From Mesorhizobium erdmanii USDA 3471 (GTDB taxonomy: Bacteria > Pseudomonadota > Alphaproteobacteria > Rhizobiales > Rhizobiaceae), in the NCBI RefSeq assembly GCF_000472705.1, contig NZ_AXAE01000015.1, forward strand, positions 1-64,000: DNA of 64,000 bases, written 5' to 3'. Positions 30,220 to 39,131 of the stretch are shown here, piece by piece. Made by a program: the position numbers and the translations under genes. The stretch's first letter is position 1. Each line of letters starts with the position of its first letter. The notes beneath the pieces were generated by a model. That model saw nothing but the letters and a program-made list of their open reading frames with translations. It did no database searches and was not told where the DNA came from.

Positions 30220-31101
30220 ATGAATTGGGATGACGTCCGCATCTTCCTCGCCGTCGCGCGTGCCGGCCAGATCCTGGGCGCCGCCAAGCGGCTGGAACTC
30301 AACCACGCCACGGTCTCGCGCCGCATCGCAGCGCTCGAAGACGCATTGCGCACAAAACTCTTCCGCCGCCTGACCACCGGCAGCGAACTGACGCCGGCAG
30401 GCGAGCGCTTCCTCGACATCGCCGAGCGCATGGAGGGTGACATGATCGCCGCTCGTTCAACCATATCGGGCGAGGGCGATGACGTCTCGGGAACGGTGCG
30501 CATCGGTGCGCCGGACGGTTTTGGCGTCGCCTTCCTCGCCAAGCGGCTCGGCGAACTGACGGCACTCCACCGCGAGCTCACCATCCAGCTCGTGCCGGTG
30601 CCGCGTTCGTTCTCCCTCTCCCGGCGCGAGGCCGACATTGCCATCACGGTCGAGCGGCCGACGGAGGGCCGGCTGGTGGCGGGAAAGTTGGTCGACTATT
30701 CGCTCGGTCTGTTTGCATCGCGTGGCTATGCGGATGCCAATGGTCTGCCCAAGACCGCCCTTGAACTCTCCCAGCATACGCTGATCGGCTATGTGCCGGA
30801 TCTGATCGTCAGCCCTTCGCTCGACTATGCCGCCGAGTTCAGCCCCGACTGGCGCACCAGTTTCGCCATCTCCTCGGCACTCGGCCAGGCCGAAGCCGTG
30901 CGCTCCGGCGCCGGCATCGGCATCCTGCACACTTTCGTCGCCCGCTCGATGCCGGAACTTGTGGCTGTCGATGTGGTGGCGCCCATCCGCCGCGCCTACT
31001 GGCTCGTCTACCACGAATCGGTGAGGCCGCTGCGCCGCGTCCAGATCGTCGCCAGCTTCATCACCAAGGCGGTGGAGCGGGAAAGAGGCCTCTTTCTGTA
31101 A
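30220..31101 (+). CDS. LysR-type transcriptional regulator
   Basis: 293 residues. N-terminal helix-turn-helix: MNWDDVRIFLAVARAGQILG, AAKRLELNHATVSRRIAALE, followed by LTPAGERFLDIAERM and an effector-binding domain (VSGTVRIGAPDGFGVAFLAK). The SRPSLDYAAE-like and SALGQAEAVRSGAGIGILHT segments are of the group with few target genes. GGGGA precedes the ATG. It diverges from mmsA and so probably controls it (inference). Confidence 0.92.
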   Translation: MNWDDVRIFLAVARAGQILGAAKRLELNHATVSRRIAALEDALRTKLFRRLTTGSELTPAGERFLDIAERMEGDMIAARSTISGEGDDVSGTVRIGAPDGFGVAFLAKRLGELTALHRELTIQLVPVPRSFSLSRREADIAITVERPTEGRLVAGKLVDYSLGLFASRGYADANGLPKTALELSQHTLIGYVPDLIVSPSLDYAAEFSPDWRTSFAISSALGQAEAVRSGAGIGILHTFVARSMPELVAVDVVAPIRRAYWLVYHESVRPLRRVQIVASFITKAVERERGLFL

Positions 31102-31109
31102 GGGCTCGG

Positions 31110-31685
31110 TCAGGGACCATCGAGAACGAAAGAGCTGGCCACCCGTTCGGCTTCACCTCCCAGTGGAGCCCATTTCTGCTTCATTTGCTCGACACTGTCG
31201 CCAGTGAGCCCGCAGGTCACCAGGCCGTAATGCGTGCCGCGCAGCGAAAGCACGACCTTGGCGTGGCCAGGGGAACCAGCGTTGCCGTCGTCGATCCGGA
31301 AATCCATGTCGGCCATGCGTGCCGGGTAGCCATCCGGGAACCGTATCAACTTATCGCTGCTGAAAACGGCCGAGGTAAAGGCGGCTCCGACCATCTCCTG
31401 CCAGGCCTCCACGGACCAGTCCGTTTCGATGAATGCCTTGGGATCGGCCGGCGAACCGGACGCCTGCGGGTCGTAGCGGCCGACCGATACCCGGCAGGTA
31501 AGGCCCTGGTCGCCGGACTTGACCTTCAGCCGCATCGTTTCGCCGGAAGGTGGCTCGATGGTCCATCCCTCCGGAAAGGTCAGGGAGAACCCGTTGTCCT
31601 GGTCGTGGACGGTCTTGTCGGCGGCATGAGCCGCCGAGGCGCAGAACAAAAGCGCGGCAGCCAGGGGCGGAAAGCCGATATGCAT
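31110..31685 (-). CDS. Secreted protein, unknown
   Basis: 191 residues. MHIGFPPLAAALLFCASAAH-AADK is a signal peptide, so the protein is periplasmic. The body starts with HDQDNGFSLTFPEGWTIEPP, a fold-initiating segment also seen in PsbP/DUF1795-type proteins, and carries two cysteines (LTCRV and VTCGL). I cannot name the family. The start at 31685 is chosen for the signal peptide; an in-frame ATG at 31835 would add an unsupported extension. Convergent with the LysR gene, 8 bp apart. Confidence 0.75.
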   Translation of the reverse strand: MHIGFPPLAAALLFCASAAHAADKTVHDQDNGFSLTFPEGWTIEPPSGETMRLKVKSGDQGLTCRVSVGRYDPQASGSPADPKAFIETDWSVEAWQEMVGAAFTSAVFSSDKLIRFPDGYPARMADMDFRIDDGNAGSPGHAKVVLSLRGTHYGLVTCGLTGDSVEQMKQKWAPLGGEAERVASSFVLDGP

Positions 31686-31887
31686 CACCGATCCTCGCAA
31701 AATAGCATGGCGAGATCTGCGCCATGATGAAGTCAGGTATGCCGCCGCGACGATAACACGGCAAGGTGACATAGGCCGCCTTTTCCTTGCCACAAAACTT
31801 GCAAGTGTGGCATCAGGCATGCGGTCGTCGGCCACAAGGCAGGGCCACCGGGTGGGGACAATCGTTCAGAAAGCTGGCGCGGAAAAA

Positions 31888-32331
31888 ATGCGAGCCGTTC
31901 TTGCCATCCTGCCGCTGGTTTTCGTTTCGGCCTGCGCCAACCCATGGACCAAGGTGCCGGAAGCCGAATTGCCCAAGCCGATCCGCTCCGCCATGGCGCG
32001 CCCTTCGCCCTTCGTCATCGGCAATTACTGTGGTCCCGGCACCCGCACCGGCGATCTGTCGGCCCGGCCGGTCGACCGCCTGGACGCGGTGTGCCGGACC
32101 CATGACGCCTGCTACATTGCCCGCCACAATCATTGCGACTGCGATGGCGCTCTTGTCGCCTCCGCCAGGGCAATCCGAGATGACAAGACAGCACCTCGGA
32201 AAATGCGCAACGAGGCGGAACTGCTGATCGCCACTTTCGCTATTCCCGTCTGCAAGGTTTTTCCGCAAGGCTTCATGCCGCCGCGAGATCCGGCGCAGTT
32301 GAGCGCCATGAAGGCCGGAGCCAACGGGTGA
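31888..32331 (+). CDS. Lipoprotein with a phospholipase A2-like domain
   Basis: 147 residues. The lipobox VSAC ends at C16, so it is a lipoprotein. The phospholipase A2 signature is complete: YCGPGTR at 47-53 (Ca-binding loop type) and CRTHDACY with the catalytic pair H72-D73, with more cysteines (CDCD) for the disulfides. This is the prokaryotic PLA2-like fold; activity is not shown. The start at 31888 is fixed by the signal peptide. The next gene, a PLD-family lipoprotein, overlaps by 4 bp (GTGA), so the two are made together. Confidence 0.82.
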   Translation: MRAVLAILPLVFVSACANPWTKVPEAELPKPIRSAMARPSPFVIGNYCGPGTRTGDLSARPVDRLDAVCRTHDACYIARHNHCDCDGALVASARAIRDDKTAPRKMRNEAELLIATFAIPVCKVFPQGFMPPRDPAQLSAMKAGANG

Positions 32332-34487
32332 ACCGCCGCGCATCCATCATGCCTGCCCTCATCGGGCTGGCGTTCATTGTCCTTGCCGGTTGTACCGGCA
32401 CGGGCCGCGATGCCTGCGATCTCCTGCCGGGGCAAGAAGCCTGCGCGCCGCCCTCTCTGTCGGCCAGCACGCCCGGCCCGCAGGCCGCGGCGTCGCAGTT
32501 TTTCGGCACTGCCGGCGCCAGCGACTACGAAAGAGGCTTCCTGGCGCTGCTCGCTCACAACCAGCTCGGCGCCATGGATCGCGCCAACGGCACCGGCCCG
32601 TTCGGGCGCAACCGGCGCGATGTGCAGAACAGCGACTTCCAGGCGACCTACTCGACGCTGCAGCAACTCGCCGGACCGGTCGCCAGGACGCATCTGCCGC
32701 CGGCCAATGGCGGCAGCGGCGAGGGTCGTTTCGATGGCCGCTGGCGGGTGTCGCGGCAGACGCTCTATATCGATGCGGCAGCGCGGCCATCAGCCCCCAA
32801 GGCGTTCGATTTCTCCGGCCTGCAGGCACGCAGCACGGAGATCATCGTGCGCCAGGCGGGCGAACAGCCGGCCGACATCGAGGCCACCTGCGACGGTCCC
32901 CTGGCGATCCGCGCCTCCGGCGCCTCACGCAGCATCGCCGCCGGCGCGGCGTTCCGCTTTCGCCTTTCGGGCGAGGATGACGCGGTCAGCCTGTTTCCCA
33001 GCGATGGTCTGAACCGCTGCACGGCAACAATCCGTTCCAGCCTTGCCCCGAACGGCGCGCCGCTCACCATCCAGCGCGAGGAGACCGCCGATCCGGCACT
33101 CGCCAGCTTCGACAGCCGCTACCAGCGCTGTCCGGTCCCCGACAGCGCCGGCCTCGACGCACTCGAGCGCGCCTTCTATGCCAGCCGCTGGCTGTCGCAG
33201 ACCTGCGCCCTGCCGATCGGCGATCCCAGGCTGCTGCGCAAGTCGCGCGACGGCTTCAACGCCAAGGTCGAGGCGCTGATGGGCGCGCCACTGTCGGACG
33301 CGGCAATAGACAAAGGCGATCCGGAACTGCCGCTCGATTTCTCGCACGCGCCGAGGCTGAAGCTGATCTATCTGTCCTCGCTGGAATTCAAGGCGGACTT
33401 TTCGGGCCGCATCATCGAACGGCTGATCCGCCATCATGCGGCCCTTGGCACGAAGGTGCGCATCATGGTCACCGATGTGCTGGAACGCGACAAGGACGAT
33501 GCCATGCTGCACCGGCTGGCGGCTGAGTTCCCTAATGTCCAGCTACAGGAATACCGCTGGCGCGCTGATCACGGCGCGCCGATCGATGAGCAGATTTCCC
33601 AATTGCACAAGGTCCTTCACATCAAGATGCTGGCGACGCTGGCGCAGGACCCTGCGCGCTCGCGCGTCATTATCGGCGGCCGCAACATTCATGACGGCTT
33701 CCTGTTCCATCAGCCGATCGACCTGTCGCGCGAACCGGACCTCGAGCAATACGGCAAGACCGACGGCTTTTCGCTGAATTATTATTCGAACTGGAGCGAC
33801 TTCGACATCGAGTTCGCCGACAACGCGACGGTCGAGACCCTCGCCGCGCACCTGTCGACCCTGTGGCTGCGCGACGCCGACACCAATCTGGCGCGTCCCT
33901 TCTCCATTCCGGTCCACGGCGATGGCCGGCCCCGAGGCAATGCCCGGCATTTCATTTCAGTGCCCTATGAGGACGACCATGCGCTGGAGGCCTATTTCGT
34001 CGAGTTGGTCGACGCCTCCCGGCACCATATCCAGATCGTCAACCCCTATCTCAATCTGACACCGAGCCTCGCCCTGGCCTTTGACCGGGCGCTCGCCCGC
34101 GGCGTCAAAATCGACATTGTCGGCCGCATCGACCTCAAGGGCGATATTGGCGGCAAGTTCCTCACCGCGCTCAACAAGCTGTTCGTCGAGAAATATGGCG
34201 ACCGCATCAACATCCGCGAGTTCAAGGCGCCTGACGTGGTGCTGCATTCCAAGATCATGATGATCGACGAAAGGCTGGTCGCCATCTCCTCGGTCAACCT
34301 CAACAACCGCAGTTTCATCCACGATTCGGAGAACGGCATGATGGTGCTCGATCCCGCCTTCTACGTCAGGATGAAGCCGATCTATGACGACTATCTCGCC
34401 CACTCGAACCCGGTTCCCACCAACGTGACGATCCCGTGGGCCTACCGGCTGCTGTTCGACGAGACCTGGGTCAGGCAGGCATTCTAG
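32328..34487 (+). CDS. Lipoprotein of the phospholipase D/cardiolipin synthase family
   Basis: 719 residues. Lipobox LAGC with C22. The N-terminal part to about 330 is not recognised. The C-terminal half has two HKD regions: HIK at 431-433 followed later by GGRNIHDG, and HSK at 640-642 with the Asp at 647 (HxKx4D) followed by SSVNLNNRS. The first motif lacks the standard Asp spacing, the second is intact. It could hydrolyse or exchange phospholipid headgroups in the periplasm. It starts with GTG overlapping the PLA2-like stop. Confidence 0.85.
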   Translation: MNRRASIMPALIGLAFIVLAGCTGTGRDACDLLPGQEACAPPSLSASTPGPQAAASQFFGTAGASDYERGFLALLAHNQLGAMDRANGTGPFGRNRRDVQNSDFQATYSTLQQLAGPVARTHLPPANGGSGEGRFDGRWRVSRQTLYIDAAARPSAPKAFDFSGLQARSTEIIVRQAGEQPADIEATCDGPLAIRASGASRSIAAGAAFRFRLSGEDDAVSLFPSDGLNRCTATIRSSLAPNGAPLTIQREETADPALASFDSRYQRCPVPDSAGLDALERAFYASRWLSQTCALPIGDPRLLRKSRDGFNAKVEALMGAPLSDAAIDKGDPELPLDFSHAPRLKLIYLSSLEFKADFSGRIIERLIRHHAALGTKVRIMVTDVLERDKDDAMLHRLAAEFPNVQLQEYRWRADHGAPIDEQISQLHKVLHIKMLATLAQDPARSRVIIGGRNIHDGFLFHQPIDLSREPDLEQYGKTDGFSLNYYSNWSDFDIEFADNATVETLAAHLSTLWLRDADTNLARPFSIPVHGDGRPRGNARHFISVPYEDDHALEAYFVELVDASRHHIQIVNPYLNLTPSLALAFDRALARGVKIDIVGRIDLKGDIGGKFLTALNKLFVEKYGDRINIREFKAPDVVLHSKIMMIDERLVAISSVNLNNRSFIHDSENGMMVLDPAFYVRMKPIYDDYLAHSNPVPTNVTIPWAYRLLFDETWVRQAF

Positions 34488-34509
34488 ACATGCATCGAGG
34501 ACGCATCCG

Positions 34510-35766
34510 TTATTTCAGGTAGCGTTCCTGCGCCAGGGCACGGGCATCGATATCGGGCACGCGGTTCGACATGATGTCGGCCAGCACCTTGGCCGATCCG
34601 CAGGCCATGGTCCAGCCAAGCGTTCCATGGCCGGTGTTGAGATAGAGATTGGAAAGCTCGGTGCGACCGATCAGCGGCGGCCCGTCCGGCGTCATCGGCC
34701 GCAGCCCGCACCAGAACGTCGCCTCGCGCATGGAGCCGGCGCCCGCAAAGAGATCGCCGACCGAGTGTTCGAGCGTACGGCGCCGCGATTCGTGCAGTCT
34801 AAGGTCGAAGCCAGAAATCTCGGCCGTACCGCCGACGCGGATGCGGTCGCCCAGCCGGGTGATCGCCACCTTGTAGGTTTCGTCCATGACGGTCGACACC
34901 GGCGCCAGGGCGGCATCCTTGATCGGCACGGTAATTGAATAGCCCTTGACCGGATAGACCGGGATCGACCGTTTCATCCGGCGCATGAAGCCCGCCGAGT
35001 AGCTGCCCAGCGCCATCACATAGGCGTCGGAGACCTTGAAGCCCCTGCTGGTGCTGAGGTTGGCGATGCGGTTACGGCTGCGGATGACGCGGTATATCGT
35101 CGTGTCGTATTCGAATTTGACGCCGCGCGCCACGCAGAGCGCGGCCAGCTTGTCGGTGAACATCTTGCAGTCACCGGTCTCGTCATGCGGCAGCCGCAGC
35201 CCGCCGACGAATTTCCCGCGCACGCCGGCCAGCGCCGGCTCCGCCGCGATGCAGCCGTCCGGGTCGAGGACTTCGTAGGGCACGCCATATTTCTTCAACA
35301 CCTCGACGTCGCCACCGGTGCCGTCAAGCTGCTTTTGCGTGCGAAACAGCTGCAGCGTGCCCTGGGTCCGCTCGTCATAGCTGATGCCGGTCGCCTCGCG
35401 CAGCGCCTTCAGCGTGTCGCGGCTGTATTCGGCCAGCGGCACCATGCGCGACTTGTTGATCGCATAGCGTTCGGCCGTGCAGTTGCGCAGCATCTTGACC
35501 AGCCAGGTCCACATATGCGGATCGAAGGCCGGCCGCACCACCAACGGGCCATGCTTCATCAACAGCCATTTGATTGCCTTCAGCGGAATGCCGGGTCCGG
35601 CCCAGGGCGAAGCGTATCCTGGCGAAATCTCGCCGGCATTGGCGAAGCTGGTTTCCAGCGCCGGGCCTTTCTGGCGGTCGAGCACCGTCACGTCGTGGCC
35701 GGCCTCGGCAAGATAATAGGCCGTCGTCACCCCGATGACGCCACCGCCCAGCACCATGATCTTCAT
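34510..35766 (-). CDS. dadA: D-amino acid dehydrogenase DadA
   Basis: 418 residues, full length. FAD motif [20 protein letters not shown] at the N terminus, the conserved [20 protein letters not shown], and C-terminal [16 protein letters not shown] and [15 protein letters not shown]. It oxidises D-alanine and other D-amino acids to keto acids, feeding electrons to the quinone pool at the inner membrane. An alanine racemase gene lies three genes upstream on the same strand, so L-alanine catabolism through D-alanine (the DadAX pair) is likely. Confidence 0.95.
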   Translation of the reverse strand: MKIMVLGGGVIGVTTAYYLAEAGHDVTVLDRQKGPALETSFANAGEISPGYASPWAGPGIPLKAIKWLLMKHGPLVVRPAFDPHMWTWLVKMLRNCTAERYAINKSRMVPLAEYSRDTLKALREATGISYDERTQGTLQLFRTQKQLDGTGGDVEVLKKYGVPYEVLDPDGCIAAEPALAGVRGKFVGGLRLPHDETGDCKMFTDKLAALCVARGVKFEYDTTIYRVIRSRNRIANLSTSRGFKVSDAYVMALGSYSAGFMRRMKRSIPVYPVKGYSITVPIKDAALAPVSTVMDETYKVAITRLGDRIRVGGTAEISGFDLRLHESRRRTLEHSVGDLFAGAGSMREATFWCGLRPMTPDGPPLIGRTELSNLYLNTGHGTLGWTMACGSAKVLADIMSNRVPDIDARALAQERYLK

Positions 35767-35832
35767 CGTTCACTCCTTGCCGCGCCGGGCGGCCCCAAGG
35801 ACGCCCGCGGCCGCGACCGCATTTCTCGATTT

Positions 35833-35881
35833 GCGCATGATCCCAAGTGAAAATCGATGCCGATTTTCGAGAACCATGCGC
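35833..35881. repeat. Dispersed palindromic element, copy C
   Basis: GCGCATG at 35833-35839 pairs with CATGCGC at 35875-35881, and GAAAATCG pairs with CGATTTTC inside. It lies between dadA and the first Rnk-like gene. Confidence 0.7.
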
Positions 35882-35891
35882 TGCTGCCCAT

Positions 35892-36434
35892 TCACGCCGC
35901 CGAAGGACCGGGGTCGTCGTCTTCTGTCTGCCGCATTCCAGCCGTCACGCCAAGAGGCCGCCAATCGGCCGAGGCGCTGTGGACGAGAGTGAGCCCGTGC
36001 GGTCGCCGCCCGTCGGCCCGGTCTTTCCGCCTGACCGCGCTCTGGGCAGCCTCCGGTTGGTAAAGTACGGCCTCGATCAGGATCGACTCTCGCCGGCCAT
36101 CGGCGTGTTCTATAGAAGCCGTCTGCCCCCGAGCCATGCCAAGCATGCCGAGACCACGCCTGGTCGCGACCGACAGGCTGGAGCCGACCGGCCCGCGCGC
36201 CTCGTTCTGCACCAGGGTACGCGTCTCGGCCTGACCGGCATCGATGCTGAACACCACCCTGCTGTTCAGCGTAACGATATCGGGGCCGACCGTATCGATC
36301 GAGACCACATCGGCGCTTGAAAGCTTGTGTTCCAGCATGTCCACGATCGGATCGGCGAAGGCCCGCCGGCGCTCCAGCATGACTTCGAGGACAGCGCGGT
36401 CCTTGGTTGTCAGGCAGCAATTTGGGTTCATCAT
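35892..36434 (-). CDS. Rnk/GreA-C domain protein (first of two)
   Basis: 180 residues. The N terminus LTTKDRAVLEVMLERRRAF corresponds to a short helical arm, and VVSIDTVGPDIVTLNSRVVF, LGMLGMARGQTASIEHADGR to the GreA/GreB C-terminal beta domain. Rnk-type proteins bind RNA polymerase near the secondary channel (family knowledge). Compared with the next gene it has a long, Arg/Asp-rich C-terminal tail. The start at 36434 overlaps the stop of the upstream gene (TGATG) with GGAGG before it. Confidence 0.78.
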   Translation of the reverse strand: MMNPNCCLTTKDRAVLEVMLERRRAFADPIVDMLEHKLSSADVVSIDTVGPDIVTLNSRVVFSIDAGQAETRTLVQNEARGPVGSSLSVATRRGLGMLGMARGQTASIEHADGRRESILIEAVLYQPEAAQSAVRRKDRADGRRPHGLTLVHSASADWRPLGVTAGMRQTEDDDPGPSAA

Positions 36435-36871
36435 CACCGCCTCCACGATCCGCGCAGCCGCGGTTCGGCAGCTGGCGTGTCGACGGCTTCGACGGTAACC
36501 GACAGTTCACGGCCGTCACGACTGCTCCAGCACACCGCCTGCCCTATCGCCGCTCCGATGAGCGCCGTTCCCATCGGCGTCAGCACCGAAATCCTGTTTT
36601 CGGCAATGTCGGCTTCGCCGGGATAGACCAGCGTGATGCGCTGGGTATCGCCGCCTTCGGCGCGGACCGTCACGATCGAACCCATACGCACCACGTCGGC
36701 CGGCATCGCCGCAGCGTCCGTGACGGTAGCCCGGTCCATTTCCGAAAGCAGTTCTTCGGCCGTCTCGGGGGCACGGTCTAGCAAGGCTCTCGCCAGGCCG
36801 GTCAACCTGTCATGGTCGGTGTCGCTGATCAGAATCCGGCTGCTTGGACGCAGTCCCGTTGCATGTTGCAT
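36434..36871 (-). CDS. Nucleoside diphosphate kinase regulator Rnk-like (GreA/GreB family)
   Basis: 145 residues. RILISDTDHDRLTGLARAL, LLSEMDRATVTDAA, VVRMGSIVTVRAEGG and ITLVYPGEADIAENRISVLTP give the family pattern, including the GTALIGAAIGQAVCW end. Rnk modulates RNA polymerase pausing and affects Ndk levels in Pseudomonas and E. coli. The start at 36871 is taken because homology begins there (MQHATGLRPSS). It is read together with the second Rnk-like gene and sits upstream of dadA. Confidence 0.85.
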   Translation of the reverse strand: MQHATGLRPSSRILISDTDHDRLTGLARALLDRAPETAEELLSEMDRATVTDAAAMPADVVRMGSIVTVRAEGGDTQRITLVYPGEADIAENRISVLTPMGTALIGAAIGQAVCWSSRDGRELSVTVEAVDTPAAEPRLRGSWRR

Positions 36872-37141
36872 GGCAAACCTCATGGATCGGCGCATCGAAC
36901 GAATGCGCGCTTGCCGCCGCACTGGCGGCGTTACGAAAAGCCGGCAGCGGCGAAAGGCTGGACGGCTTGATGGAGACTGGATGTATGGATGCCCCGATAC
37001 GAACGGACGCCGACAGGCGGCCGCGCCGGGGCTACGATCCCGCGATCGGGCAGACCCTGAACAAGGTTCTGGTATAAGCGAGGTTGCTCATGCCCCGAAC
37101 CTTGCCGACAGGCGCCCGCTTGTCAAGCGCGGCCAAACCGC

Positions 37142-38287
37142 TCAACCGCCGACATAGTGCCGGTGAAAGCGCGGGCCGAGACTGGCCAGGATTTCATAGC
37201 CGATGGTGCCAGCATGGCCGGCGGCATCGTCGACGCTTTGCGAGGGACCCAGCAACTCGACGAGATCACCTTCGCGCAGCCTGCCGGGCGGCAGGGCGGA
37301 CACGTCGAGAATGATCGAATCCATCGACACGCGCCCGAGGAAAGGCAGGCGCACGCCCTCGAACCAGGCCGCCGAAGCGGAGCGGCGCAGCCAACCATCC
37401 GCGTAGCCGAACGAGATCGTCGCCAGGCTCAGCGGACCGTCCGCATGATAAGTGTGGCCATAGCCGATGCCCGTGCCCTTCTCGACATGACGGGTCTGCG
37501 CCACCTTGGCCTGCAACCGTACGACAGGCAGCATCGGATTGGGCTCGCCGGGCGTCGGGTTGATGCCGTAGAGCGCGGCGCCGGGACGAGCGAGGTCGTG
37601 GTGATAGGACGGCCCGAGAAAGATGCCGGACGAATTGGCGAGCGAGGCGCGCGCCCTTGGCAGCATGGTGCGCAGCCGCTCGAAAGCCAGCCGCTGTTGT
37701 TCGTTGGCCGGATGGCGCGGCTCGTCGGCGCAGGCGAGATGGCTCATCACGTATCTGACATCGATGCCATCGAACGCGCTGGCATCCCCCGCGACGGTCT
37801 CGATTTCGGCAGGCGCCATGCCGAGCCGCGACATGCCGCTGTCGACCTGGATGGCGGCCGGCAGCCGACGGCCGGCGGCATGCGCCGCCGCGCGCCAGGC
37901 ATGTAGTTGCGCGCCACTGTTGACGACCGCGCAGAGATCAGCCGTCACCGCTTCCGGCTCGGAGCCCGGCGGCAGCCCGTTCAGCACGTAGATGTCTGGT
38001 CGGCTCCCGATCGCCTTGCGCAGCGCGATGCCTTCGGCCAGCAGCGCGACGAAGAAGATGCCGCAGCCTTCCCGGGTCAAGGCCGATGCCACCTGCGCTG
38101 CGCCGAGACCGTAGCCATTGCCCTTGACCACGCCGGCGCAGCGCACGCCGGCCAGCCGCGCCTTCAGCCGCCGGTAGTTCTCGCGGATCGCGCCCAAATC
38201 GATGGTCAGGATTGCGCCAGCCGCCGCTTCGCCGACCGGCCAATCGGCGACAGTGTCCGCGGCAGCCCGGTTGACGGTGTCGTTCAT
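37142..38287 (-). CDS. alr: Alanine racemase
   Basis: 381 residues, PLP-dependent, fold type III. The catalytic Lys lies in GVVKGNGYGLGAAQVASAL near residue 55, the substrate-binding Arg in DARRLP-type region, and the second catalytic Tyr in ATISFGYADGWLRR. RVSMDSIILDVSALPPG closes the protein. It interconverts L- and D-alanine for peptidoglycan, or for D-alanine oxidation by DadA nearby. ATG 38287 has GAGGGT upstream; ATG 38311 is the alternative. A 270-bp noncoding gap lies downstream, with no hairpin that I recognise. Confidence 0.94.
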   Translation of the reverse strand: MNDTVNRAAADTVADWPVGEAAAGAILTIDLGAIRENYRRLKARLAGVRCAGVVKGNGYGLGAAQVASALTREGCGIFFVALLAEGIALRKAIGSRPDIYVLNGLPPGSEPEAVTADLCAVVNSGAQLHAWRAAAHAAGRRLPAAIQVDSGMSRLGMAPAEIETVAGDASAFDGIDVRYVMSHLACADEPRHPANEQQRLAFERLRTMLPRARASLANSSGIFLGPSYHHDLARPGAALYGINPTPGEPNPMLPVVRLQAKVAQTRHVEKGTGIGYGHTYHADGPLSLATISFGYADGWLRRSASAAWFEGVRLPFLGRVSMDSIILDVSALPPGRLREGDLVELLGPSQSVDDAAGHAGTIGYEILASLGPRFHRHYVGG

Positions 38288-38360
38288 GGCGACCCTCGTT
38301 GCATCAGCCATCAATAAGACCACCGCATGGGTGCGGCAACCTCGACGAGAGTTTTCGCGA

Positions 38361-38876
38361 CTATCGCGCCAGATGGCTGAACGCCGCCACCACCTCTTCA
38401 TAGACCTTGCGCTTGAACGGCACGATCAGGTCGGGCAGGTCCCGCATCGGCCGCCACGACCATTCGTCGAATTCGGCGGTGTGGCCGCCGGGAGGCGGAT
38501 TGATCTGGATCTCGCTGACATCGCCGTGGAAGCGGAAGGCGAACCACTTCTGTGTCTGGCCGCGATATCTGCCCTTGAGGGCAATGCCGACGAGATCGTC
38601 CGGTAGATCATAGTTGATCCAATGCGGCGCCTCGGCGAGCAGCGAGACGCTGCGCATGCCGGTCTCCTCATAGAGCTCGCGCTCGGCCGCCGGCAGCGGC
38701 TCTTCGCCCTTGTCGATGCCGCCTTGCGGCATCTGCCAGAGCTGCGTCGTACCGGCGAATTCGCTGTCGGGTTCGGCGATGCGATGCCCGATCCAGACCA
38801 GGCCCTCGCCATTGAGGATCATCAGCCCGACACAGGGACGATAGGGCAGCGTTTCCCGGTCGATTTTTTTGGCCAT
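38361..38876 (-). CDS. rppH: RNA pyrophosphohydrolase RppH
   Basis: 171 residues. The Nudix box [22 protein letters not shown] is followed by the RppH-specific [12 protein letters not shown] and [12 protein letters not shown]. The N-terminal [21 protein letters not shown] is also typical of the RppH/Ap4A group. It removes pyrophosphate from mRNA 5' ends and so opens decay. ATG 38876 is preferred to TTG 38882. It is downstream of the deacetylase/CtpA/EnvC run on the same strand. Confidence 0.95.
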   Translation of the reverse strand: MAKKIDRETLPYRPCVGLMILNGEGLVWIGHRIAEPDSEFAGTTQLWQMPQGGIDKGEEPLPAAERELYEETGMRSVSLLAEAPHWINYDLPDDLVGIALKGRYRGQTQKWFAFRFHGDVSEIQINPPPGGHTAEFDEWSWRPMRDLPDLIVPFKRKVYEEVVAAFSHLAR

Positions 38877-38952
38877 AGGCAAGATTTCCAGCCGTTTTGA
38901 GAATTCGTTCTGGTGAGGCAGGTGGCGAGCGGTTTCGAGAACCGGAGCGGAG

Positions 38953-38968
38953 CGTACTTTAAAGTACG
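38953..38968. repeat. Perfect 16-bp palindrome
   Basis: CGTACTTTAAAGTACG is a perfect palindrome 6 bp before a copy of the dispersed element. It could be a protein-binding site or part of the repeat cluster between rppH and the deacetylase gene. Confidence 0.6.
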
Positions 38969-38974
38969 TGAGCA

Positions 38975-39022
38975 GCGTATGACCCCGAAAATCGAAACCG
39001 ATTTTCGGAAAGGATCATACGC
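38975..39022. repeat. Dispersed palindromic element, copy D
   Basis: GCGTATGA at the left pairs with TCATACGC at 39015-39022, and CCGAAAATCG pairs with CGATTTTCGG around AAAC. It is one of five family-1 copies. Confidence 0.75.
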
Positions 39023-39033
39023 AAATCAAAAAA

Positions 39034-39077
39034 GCTACAGCGTCCTTTGCGCATCCAAAGGATGCGCGGCGCTGTAG
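39034..39077. repeat. Long hairpin upstream of rppH
   Basis: CTACAGCG (39035-39042) pairs with CGCTGTAG (39070-39077), and within it GCGCATCC (39049-39056) pairs with GGATGCGC (39060-39067). It lies 55 bp after the deacetylase stop and may end or process that transcript. Confidence 0.65.
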
Positions 39078-39131
39078 TAGCGCAGAAAACGTCGCCAGAT
39101 GCCCACCGGAGTAGAATTATCAAGACGGCTG

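Noticed and set aside
36844..37077. 77-codon plus-strand frame between the second Rnk-like gene and alr
   Set aside because: It starts inside the Rnk-like gene and shows no conserved feature.
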